NCBI GenBank assembly: GCA_903930805.1 | Contig: CAIYZZ010000510.1 | Coordinates: 1 to 13,779, forward strand | Direction: 5' to 3' | DNA: 13,779 bases | DNA from: an uncultured Rhodocyclaceae bacterium | Lineage (GTDB): Bacteria; Pseudomonadota; Gammaproteobacteria; Burkholderiales; Rhodocyclaceae | Part shown: piece by piece, positions 1 through 5,393 of the stretch | Layout: the number at the start of each line of letters is the position of its first letter | Numbering within the stretch: the stretch's first letter is position 1 | Notes under the pieces: model-generated | What the model saw: only the letters and a program-made list of their open reading frames with translations | Told to the model about the DNA's origin: nothing | Databases searched by the model: none | Translations under genes and position numbers: made by a program

Positions 1-1
1 C

Positions 2-1024
2 TGGCCGGCACCGGTGATCATCGATGAAGTCCAGTATGCCCCACAGTTGTTTTCGGCGATCAAGTTGCAGGTTGATCGGGAGAAGACCAACGGCCAGTTC
101 TGGCTGACCGGTTCGCAAAAATTCCAGCTGATGCGCGGCATTACCGAAAGCCTCGCCGGACGTGTTGCCATCGTCGATCTGCTGGGCCTGTCGCAAGCCG
201 AACTGGACGGGCGCGCCGAAACGACCCAACCCTTTGTGCCGACCGCCGAATGGATCGCCAGCGCCCGGCAGCAGACAAAGCCACAGTCCCTCATGAATGT
301 GTTCGAGCGCATCTGGCTTGGTGCCTATCCCAGGCTGAACACACAGGGCACCCAGACTCGGGATCTGTTTTATCGCTCCTACATCCAGACCTATATCCAG
401 CGCGACGTGCAGGATGTGCTGAAGGTGTCGGACCAGACCGCCTTCAACCGCTTCTTGACCGCCGTGGCCGCCCGCACGGGGCAGTTGCTGAATGTCGCCA
501 GCCTGGCACGCGCGGTCGATATCGACAACAAAACCGCCAAGGCCTGGCTCTCGGTGCTGGAGACATCGGGGCTGGTGTATCTGCTCCAGCCCTACCATTC
601 CAACCTGACCAAGCGCCTCGTCAAGGCACCCAAGCTCTATTTCCTCGATACCGGCCTGGCGGCTTATCTCACCCGCTGGCCGGATGCCGCATCGCTTGAA
701 GCGGGGGCCATGTCCGGTGCGCTGCTGGAAACCTGGGTGGTCAGCGAGATCCTCAAGAGTTACTGGCACAACGGGCTGGAGGCTCCGCTGTTTTTCTATC
801 GCGACGCCGACCAGCAGGAAGTCGACCTGATCGTCGAATCCGCCGAGGCCTTGTACCCGGTCGAGATCAAGAAAACCGCCTCACCCTCCCGCAACGCCAA
901 GCGGCATTTCACGGTGCTCGACAAACTGAACAAGCCCGTGGGCCACGGCGCAGTGATCTGCTTCGTCGAGCGGGACATTCCGCTCTCGCGCGACGTTACG
1001 GCGATTCCGCTGGCGTATTTGTGA
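2..1024 (+). CDS. AAA ATPase with DUF4143 domain, 3' part only
   Basis: The frame is open from base 2 to the TGA at 1022-1024, so the gene begins upstream of the window and the GTG at base 14 is not its true start. What remains begins in the ATPase core: a Walker B strand (PVIIDEVQ) is followed by a sensor-like segment (FWLTGSQ); the Walker A loop must lie off the left edge. The C-terminal half resembles DUF4143, ending with a block where an E-V-D-L-I-V strand is followed by Y-P-V-E-I-K-K, the spacing of a PD-(D/E)XK nuclease-like fold often seen at the end of this family. Members are widespread single-gene ATPases of uncertain role, commonly in mobile or variable regions. Nothing links it to the nif genes, which face the other way. 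Family assignment is fairly sure; function is unknown. Confidence 0.85.
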   Translation, partial: WPAPVIIDEVQYAPQLFSAIKLQVDREKTNGQFWLTGSQKFQLMRGITESLAGRVAIVDLLGLSQAELDGRAETTQPFVPTAEWIASARQQTKPQSLMNVFERIWLGAYPRLNTQGTQTRDLFYRSYIQTYIQRDVQDVLKVSDQTAFNRFLTAVAARTGQLLNVASLARAVDIDNKTAKAWLSVLETSGLVYLLQPYHSNLTKRLVKAPKLYFLDTGLAAYLTRWPDAASLEAGAMSGALLETWVVSEILKSYWHNGLEAPLFFYRDADQQEVDLIVESAEALYPVEIKKTASPSRNAKRHFTVLDKLNKPVGHGAVICFVERDIPLSRDVTAIPLAYL

Positions 1025-1061
1025 GCCAGGACGAAACAAGCCCTGAGCGCTCAGCCTGTGC

Positions 1062-1085
1062 GCCGTCCCACCAGCGCCGACTTTT
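1062..1085 (-). repeat. 24-base dispersed repeat, copy 1
   Basis: Read on the minus strand this is AAAAGTCGGCGCTGG, then two variable bases (here T, G), then GGACGGC. Three more copies lie at 2702-2725, 5370-5393 and 10196-10219, all in the same orientation. This copy starts 37 bases after the stop codon of the DUF4143 ATPase gene, and in the opposite orientation to that gene. It differs from copies 2 and 3 at a single base. Confidence 0.85.
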
Positions 1086-1138
1086 CTCATGCAACGGTCG
1101 CGTATCGGCCAGAAGCTGCCAGTGGCTGTTACTTTTGA

Positions 1139-1351
1139 ACCCACTACAATTACCACTCCCGCAGTGTCACCTACCCCATTGACGCAATACCAAAGCTCCT
1201 TCTTCTTGCCTGTAGCCTTTGTATCTCTTTCTTCGCGCGTGCAGAAGACGCGGCAATCGAACAACTGTTTCTCAATGCAGGTATCACCCCTTCGCGCTAT
1301 TCCGATGCAGACCGGAAAGCAAAGCGGGCGGCAATAGAAAATGTCTTCTGA
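1139..1351 (+). pseudogene. Small secreted-protein-like frame lacking a start codon
   Basis: Between a TGA at 1136-1138 and a TGA at 1349-1351 the frame is open for 70 codons. It reads like a lipophilic export signal (PKLLLLACSLCISFFARA) followed by a plausible mature segment (EDAAIEQLFLNAGITPSR and onward, ending AAIENVF). No ATG, GTG, TTG or CTG precedes the hydrophobic stretch in this frame; only ATT (1178) or ATA (1187) would be available. It may be a gene broken by loss of its start, a gene using a very rare start, or a sequencing error. It lies 68 bases before the M23 peptidase and in the same direction. I do not recognise a family, and chance cannot be excluded for so short a frame. 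Confidence 0.3.
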
Positions 1352-1419
1352 CATACGCACCGGCCCGTTTCCAGTTTATTGAAGAATAAGCGCCAGGCAA
1401 GTAGTATATTGCCAGTGTC

Positions 1420-2517
1420 ATGATACGTTCCTGGTTCGCCGCACTCCTATTCATCCTGTCACCAAATACGTTTGCCGGTGACTACCCCTTCGCTGTCAAT
1501 GGTGTCCGCAACGGTGTCCAGACAATCCTGATTGCCAGTAATCGGGGACCTGGGACGGTTTCAGTGCACCTTGATGTCACGGGGAGCAACATCGGCAGCA
1601 ATCGCTCGTTACCAATCGTGGCTGTCGTCCCGCCAAATTCAGAAATGGAGCTTGCCCGCCTGTTTCCTGCCCATCCGGGGACATCCCAACTCCAGTGGAC
1701 GACCAGTTTCATGCTCGGTAACATTAATGCTCAGGCAGATCCCCAGGCACTGTACCGGCTGCCTTACCTCGATGGCTACAGCTTCACCCTTGGGCAATCC
1801 CCTGGCGGCCACATTACGACACACCTCACGGCAGAAAGCCGCGATGCGGTTGATATCACGATGCCTGAAGGCACACCTATTATTGCAGTGCGTGATGGTG
1901 TGGTGGTTCGCACCGAAGCTAGGTTTGCAAACCAGGGCGCGCTGGATCCCGCCATGCTCGACAAGGCAAACTATGTCGAGATCGAGCACTTCGACGGCAC
2001 TATTGCCCAGTATGCGCACCTGCGCCATGGCGGCGTGATCGTCAGCCCTGGCCAGCGGGTAATGGCCGGCGACATCATCAGTTACTCGGGATCGACGGGT
2101 TACTCTGGCGGACCACATCTGCACTTTGCCATCCAGGTGACTCGGATGGACAGCCACAACAAGTTTTCGCGGGTATCGATGCCCTTCATGTTCTACGTCG
2201 GCACACCGGCAACTGCTTTCAAGTCCGTGGAAGGCCTGCTGGCGACAGCTGACTATGGCAGCCGAGCGGCTATTCCGAAAATGCCAATACCACCGCCACA
2301 GGCAAGCCAATCGACCGCAGTAGTGAAAGTGAGACAAGCTTCAGGACAGGAGTCGGGCACGAAGGTAAAGCTGGAGATATCCGGGCCGTATGTCGACTTC
2401 ATCGCCGGACTGCCAGGATGGGTGCTGTACGCTGGCACAGTGGCTGTCGTGTTGCTCGTGTTCTCGCTGCTGCGGCCAAAGGAAGATGAGTATTCACGGA
2501 ATGAGCCAAGACTGTGA
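1420..2517 (+). CDS. M23 family metallopeptidase, exported, with C-terminal membrane anchor
   Basis: The 365-residue product starts with a short signal peptide (MIRSWFAALLFILSPNTFA, cleavage probably after residue 19). An N-terminal beta-rich domain (about 20-115) is followed by a peptidase M23 / LytM domain (about 125-260). Its landmarks are an upstream histidine pair (H131, H135) before the zinc aspartate D145 in DAVDITMPEGTPI, the catalytic-site H200 in QYAHL, and the HLH zinc motif at H233-H235 in GPHLHF. This family cuts peptide bridges of peptidoglycan or other glycine-rich peptides outside the cytoplasm. A proline-rich linker (about 285-300) leads to a hydrophobic segment at 333-351 with a charged tail, suggesting the enzyme stays anchored in the inner membrane facing the periplasm. 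No good ribosome site precedes the ATG, but the signal peptide supports this start. It is unrelated to the nif genes and converges on nifS. Confidence 0.85.
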   Translation: MIRSWFAALLFILSPNTFAGDYPFAVNGVRNGVQTILIASNRGPGTVSVHLDVTGSNIGSNRSLPIVAVVPPNSEMELARLFPAHPGTSQLQWTTSFMLGNINAQADPQALYRLPYLDGYSFTLGQSPGGHITTHLTAESRDAVDITMPEGTPIIAVRDGVVVRTEARFANQGALDPAMLDKANYVEIEHFDGTIAQYAHLRHGGVIVSPGQRVMAGDIISYSGSTGYSGGPHLHFAIQVTRMDSHNKFSRVSMPFMFYVGTPATAFKSVEGLLATADYGSRAAIPKMPIPPPQASQSTAVVKVRQASGQESGTKVKLEISGPYVDFIAGLPGWVLYAGTVAVVLLVFSLLRPKEDEYSRNEPRL

Positions 2518-2701
2518 TGCTGGCCTAACGACACTTTGCTGGGCCAGAAAATGTATTTTGACTATGCGAAACCACCAGGCCTTGCCAGCCTTCACCTTCT
2601 CGAGGTTGGCATCGACACCACCAACGATGACTTTGCAAAGTTTACCGACGAACTAAGGCTTCCCTTCGAAGAAGTTCAACTTCCGCTCAGGGTCGAATCT
2701 T
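2518..2701. other. Convergent junction between the M23 gene and nifS, possible gene remnant
   Basis: The two flanking genes end towards each other here. Immediately after the M23 stop there is an inverted pair CTGGCC (2520-2525) / GGCCAG (2542-2547) with a 16-base loop, without a T-run; it could be a weak terminator for either side. A plus-strand frame beginning ATG at 2551 (or TTG at 2536) reads sensible protein (for example FDYAKPPGLASLHLLEV and FAKFTDELRLPFEEV) and then runs through the repeat copy at 2702-2725 and on into the antisense of nifS up to 2796. The first fifty or so codons might be the remnant of a gene, because the remainder is clearly the shadow of nifS. It has no ribosome site and I recognise no family. 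Confidence 0.3.
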
Positions 2702-2725
2702 GCCGTCCCGCCAGCGCCGACTTTT
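2702..2725 (-). repeat. 24-base dispersed repeat, copy 2
   Basis: Same sequence as copy 3 over all 24 bases (minus-strand reading AAAAGTCGGCGCTGG, CG, GGACGGC). It begins 7 bases after the TAA stop codon of nifS, in the direction of nifS transcription, so it should form the first part of the nifS 3' untranslated region. Confidence 0.9.
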
Positions 2726-2732
2726 CTAGGGC

Positions 2733-3941
2733 TTACGCATACGACGGCGCAAACGCCTGCTCGGGATTCGCGACCGGCGCATTGCCGGACCAGTAAGGCG
2801 AGAGTTTGCGCAACTGGGCGGCGATAGGCGGCACGGCGGCGATGACGCGGTCAATCTCGGCTTCTGTCGTGTAACGCGATAGCGAGAAGCGGATCGTGCC
2901 GTGCGCGGCGGTGTAGGGAATGCCCATCGCGCGCATCACGTGCGAAGGTTCCAGCGAACCCGAGGTGCAGGCCGAGCCCGACGAGGCAGCGATGCCGAGC
3001 TTGTTGAGCAGCAGCAGGATGCCCTCGCCCTCGATATATTCAAAGGCGATATTGCTGGTGTTGGGCAGACGGTAGAGCAAGTCGCCAGTGGCGAAGGCAT
3101 GCGGCACCTTGGCGAGGATGCCGCGCTCCAGCTTGTCGCGCAGACGCTTGACGACGGTATTCTCGTGACCGATGTTGGCCATGGCCAGCTCCGCCGCCTT
3201 GCCCAGCGCGACGATGCCGGCAGAGTTCTCGGTACCGGCGCGCCGGCCACGTTCCTGATGACCGCCACGAAACAGCGGACGAAAGCGGCAGCCGCGCCTG
3301 AGATACAACACGCCGACGCCTTTTGGCGCATGTAATTTATGCCCTGACAACGAGAGCATGTCGATCTTCGTGTTCTTCAGATCGACGGGAATCTTGCCGA
3401 CCGCCTGCACTGCGTCGGTGTGGAAAATGACGCCGGCCTCATGCGCCATCTCGGCCATTTCTTCGACCGGGAACAGCGTGCCGGTCTCATTGTTGGCCCA
3501 CATGGCGGAAACGATGGCGACATTAGGCGCAAGCAGCGACTTATAGTGGTCGAGGTCGATGCGGCCTTTCTTGTCGACGGGCAGGCGATGCACGACATAG
3601 TCTTCCTTTTCCAGCCATTCGCAGAGCGTGAGGATGGCCGGGTGCTCGACAGCGGTGGTGATGACGACGCGCCGCTCGGGTTGCGCCTTGAGGGCGGAGA
3701 GGATCGCGGTGGAATCCGACTCGGTGCCGCAGGAAGTGAAAATGATTTCCGAATCATGCTCGGCGCCGAGTAGTGCCTGCACCTGGCCGCGCGCCGTCTT
3801 CAGCGCCTTGCCGACTTGGGAACCGAAACTGTGGATCGACGACGGGTTACCGAAATGTTCGGTGAAGAAAGGCAGCATCGCCGTCACGACTTCAGGATCG
3901 ACGCGGGTCGTGGCGTTGTTGTCGAGGTAGATGGGGTCCAT
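2733..3941 (-). CDS. nifS: NifS, cysteine desulfurase for nitrogenase Fe-S clusters
   Basis: A class V aminotransferase-fold, PLP-dependent enzyme that removes sulfur from cysteine and passes it as persulfide to NifU. With the start at the ATG at 3939-3941 the protein has 402 residues (the length of the Azotobacter enzyme as I recall it) and begins MDPIYLDNNATTRVDPEVV, the conserved family start. A ribosome site (AGGA, then AGGAAA) lies just upstream; a GTG five codons earlier is open but would overlap nifU. The PLP lysine is K202 in SLSGHKLHAPKG, the PLP-stacking histidine is H100 in AVEHPA, and the catalytic cysteine is C325 in SSGSACTSGSLEPSHV. The TAG of nifU lies only 4 bases before this start, so nifU and nifS are translationally close. 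It is the last gene of the iscA-nifU-nifS unit. Confidence 0.97.
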   Translation of the reverse strand: MDPIYLDNNATTRVDPEVVTAMLPFFTEHFGNPSSIHSFGSQVGKALKTARGQVQALLGAEHDSEIIFTSCGTESDSTAILSALKAQPERRVVITTAVEHPAILTLCEWLEKEDYVVHRLPVDKKGRIDLDHYKSLLAPNVAIVSAMWANNETGTLFPVEEMAEMAHEAGVIFHTDAVQAVGKIPVDLKNTKIDMLSLSGHKLHAPKGVGVLYLRRGCRFRPLFRGGHQERGRRAGTENSAGIVALGKAAELAMANIGHENTVVKRLRDKLERGILAKVPHAFATGDLLYRLPNTSNIAFEYIEGEGILLLLNKLGIAASSGSACTSGSLEPSHVMRAMGIPYTAAHGTIRFSLSRYTTEAEIDRVIAAVPPIAAQLRKLSPYWSGNAPVANPEQAFAPSYA

Positions 3942-3945
3942 TTTC

Positions 3946-4866
3946 CTATCCTGCACGAGCCAATTCTTTGGCCAATTCGCGCGCGGGCAGCACCGTTACC
4001 AATTCGCCGAGCGCCTCGCAGAGCTTGGCCTGAATGCCGCCGATCGTCGCGTGTTCCATCATGCAGCCGGCGCAGGCGCCGACCAGATTAAGGTAGATCT
4101 TCTTGCCCTGAATCTCGATGAGTTCCATGTCACCGTGGTCGCGCTGCAATTGGGGGCGGATGGTCTCAAGCGTCTGCTCGATCTTGCGGATGCGCTGGTA
4201 GTTGGTCAGGCCGTTTTTCGTCGCAGCCGTGGCCGGCGACTTGGCACTCGGGCCTTGCGTCGCACAGGCCGGTGCGGCCTGGTTCACATGGCTGGGCTTC
4301 TCGGCGCAGACCTTGGCGAGGATTTCCTCGATGCCTTCGTGGCACGACGCGCAACTGCCGCCGGCCTTGGTGTAGTTCGTCACCTGCTCCACCGAAATGA
4401 GGCCGTTGGCGCGCACCACATCTTCGATCATCACGGCGTCGATGGCGAAGCACTTGCAGATCAGCGCGCCTTCCTCGTGGTCGTCGCTCCATGCCTCGCC
4501 GCGATAGTTGGCGATAGCCGCCTGCAAGGCCTCGCGGCCCATCACCGAGCAGTGCATCTTCTCGGGCGGCAGGCCGTCGAGATAATCGGCAATGTCCTGG
4601 TTGGTGACCTTGAGTGCATCGTCGAGCGTCTTGCCCTTGATGATCTCGGTCAGCGCCGAACTCGACGCGATGGCCGAGCCGCAGCCGAAGGTCTGGAAAC
4701 TGGCTTCGAGGATGATGTCGGTGGCCGGTTCCACCTTCAGCATCAGCCGCAGCGCGTCGCCGCACTTGATCGAGCCGACATCGCCCACGCCGTTGGCACC
4801 TTCGATGGCGCCAGCGTTGCGGGGGTTGAAGAAGTGTTCGCGGACTTTTTCGGTGTATTCCCACAT
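3946..4866 (-). CDS. nifU: NifU, Fe-S cluster assembly scaffold
   Basis: A 306-residue scaffold that builds [2Fe-2S] and [4Fe-4S] clusters with sulfur from NifS and hands them to nitrogenase components. It has the full three-part NifU layout. The IscU-like domain (1-125) has scaffold cysteines C35 (IKCGDAL), C62 (FGCGSA) and C106 (MHCSVMG). The central ferredoxin-like domain has C137, C139 (ICKCF) and C172, C175 (CASCHEG). After a linker of about 45 residues comes the Nfu domain with C265 and C268 ([15 protein letters not shown]). The chosen start, ATG at 4864-4866, gives the family start [19 protein letters not shown] and has a good ribosome site (AAGGGAG). An upstream in-frame start at 4908 would overlap iscA and is rejected. 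The gene begins 11 bases after iscA stops and ends just before nifS. Confidence 0.97.
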   Translation of the reverse strand: MWEYTEKVREHFFNPRNAGAIEGANGVGDVGSIKCGDALRLMLKVEPATDIILEASFQTFGCGSAIASSSALTEIIKGKTLDDALKVTNQDIADYLDGLPPEKMHCSVMGREALQAAIANYRGEAWSDDHEEGALICKCFAIDAVMIEDVVRANGLISVEQVTNYTKAGGSCASCHEGIEEILAKVCAEKPSHVNQAAPACATQGPSAKSPATAATKNGLTNYQRIRKIEQTLETIRPQLQRDHGDMELIEIQGKKIYLNLVGACAGCMMEHATIGGIQAKLCEALGELVTVLPARELAKELARAG

Positions 4867-4877
4867 GGCAGGCTCCC

Positions 4878-5201
4878 TTACATCGTGAAGGATTGCCCGC
4901 AACCACACGTGGAAGTGGCGTTGGGGTTGTCGAACTTGAAACCGGTGTGCGTCAGCGTGTCGATGAAATCGACTGTCACCCCGGCCACCAGCGTGTAACT
5001 CATCGGATCGACAAGTAGTTTGACGCCCTCGATATCGAGTTCCGTATCGTCCTCCTGCTTCTCGGCTTCGAGACGCAGCCCGTACTGGAAACCGGAACAG
5101 CCGCCACCCTGGATCATGATGCGCAGGCCGGCGACGGGGTTCTCGGAACCGCGGATGAAGCGGTGGATGGCTTTGACGGCCTTGGGGGTCAGGGTAATCA
5201 T
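4878..5201 (-). CDS. iscA: Nif-specific IscA-type Fe-S carrier
   Basis: A 107-residue A-type carrier (HesB/IscA family) that binds and delivers iron or Fe-S clusters. The three ligands of the family are present: C35 in [11 protein letters not shown] and C99, C101 in [10 protein letters not shown] near the C-terminus. The ATG at 5199-5201 gives [15 protein letters not shown], the typical start, and follows a strong ribosome site (GGAGAG). An upstream in-frame ATG/GTG-type extension to 5252 would begin inside the sigma-54 promoter and upstream of the predicted transcription start, so it is rejected. Position directly upstream of nifU and behind a nif promoter marks it as the nitrogen-fixation copy, as in Azotobacter, not the housekeeping isc copy. 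It is the first gene of the iscA-nifU-nifS unit. Confidence 0.95.
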   Translation of the reverse strand: MITLTPKAVKAIHRFIRGSENPVAGLRIMIQGGGCSGFQYGLRLEAEKQEDDTELDIEGVKLLVDPMSYTLVAGVTVDFIDTLTHTGFKFDNPNATSTCGCGQSFTM

Positions 5202-5235
5202 GGATATCTCTCCGCAGTGGGGTTTGCTCTCTATG

Positions 5236-5251
5236 TGCAATCCCTGTGCCA
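5236..5251 (-). promoter_or_regulatory. Sigma-54 (-24/-12) promoter of iscA-nifU-nifS
   Basis: The minus strand reads TGGCAC-AGGGA-TTGCA, a near-perfect sigma-54 promoter with GG at 5250-5249 and GC at 5238-5237 separated by exactly 10 bases. Transcription should begin near 5225, about 24 bases before the iscA start. The site lies between an IHF site and the gene, as expected for NifA control. Confidence 0.93.
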
Positions 5252-5267
5252 CGCCAAGATAAATACT

Positions 5268-5280
5268 TAACCCTTTGATA
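5268..5280 (-). promoter_or_regulatory. IHF binding site of the iscA promoter
   Basis: The minus strand reads TATCAA-AGGG-TTA, an exact match to the IHF consensus WATCAA-N4-TTR, inside an AT-rich stretch. It lies between the NifA site and the sigma-54 promoter, where IHF bending would bring NifA to the polymerase. Confidence 0.8.
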
Positions 5281-5308
5281 CGTATAACTTAGAAGTTACG
5301 GCGCGGTT

Positions 5309-5324
5309 TGTCGTGTTTCCTACA
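5309..5324 (-). promoter_or_regulatory. NifA upstream activator sequence of the iscA promoter
   Basis: The sequence is TGT-CGTGTTTCCT-ACA, the TGT-N10-ACA dyad recognised by NifA. It is centred roughly 90 bases upstream of the predicted transcription start, within the usual range for nif promoters. It sits between the end of the CheW-domain gene and the IHF site. Confidence 0.85.
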
Positions 5325-5369
5325 AACACCAGGATTTCCCACGGGCGTAGTCGGATCAGCTCGCTTGAC

Positions 5370-5393
5370 GCCGTCCCGCCAGCGCCGACTTTT
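5370..5393 (-). repeat. 24-base dispersed repeat, copy 3
   Basis: Identical to copy 2 over 24 bases. It overlaps the TGA stop codon of the Cache/CheW gene by one base (the final A of TGA is the first A of the repeat), and runs on into the spacer that carries the NifA site of the iscA promoter. It shares three further bases (GTC) with copy 4 at its far end. Confidence 0.9.

Larger units (their letters stand above)
1025..1419. other. Intergenic region with palindrome, repeat copy and a start-less small frame
   Basis: This stretch between the ATPase and the M23 peptidase has no ordinary gene. It holds a perfect 12-base palindrome CTGAGCGCTCAG at 1043-1054, 18 bases after the ATPase stop, without a following T-run, so it is at best a weak transcription end. 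One copy of the 24-base dispersed repeat follows at 1062-1085. Then comes a short secreted-protein-like reading frame (1139-1351, listed separately). Just before the peptidase start, TTGAAG (1379-1384) and TAGTAT (1402-1407) sit 17 bases apart like a sigma-70 promoter, but this would leave almost no leader before the ATG at 1420, so I do not call it firmly. Short arms GGCAA (1396-1400) and TTGCC (1409-1413) flank that -10-like element. Confidence 0.5.

Noticed and set aside
1062..1085. The 24-base repeat as an intrinsic terminator (GC-rich then TTTT on the plus strand)
   Set aside because: It lacks a stable dyad, and two of the four copies follow minus-strand genes, for which the T-run would be on the wrong side; one copy is inside nifN.
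3942..3956. GTG five codons upstream as the nifS start
   Set aside because: It would overlap the nifU stop, has a poorer ribosome site, and the family start MDPIYLDNNATT coincides with the ATG at 3939-3941.
3931..4998. A 355-codon open plus-strand frame opposite nifU and iscA
   Set aside because: It is antisense to genes whose cysteine motifs and lengths match NifU and IscA exactly; long antisense frames are common in GC-rich DNA and this one has no ribosome site or recognisable domain.
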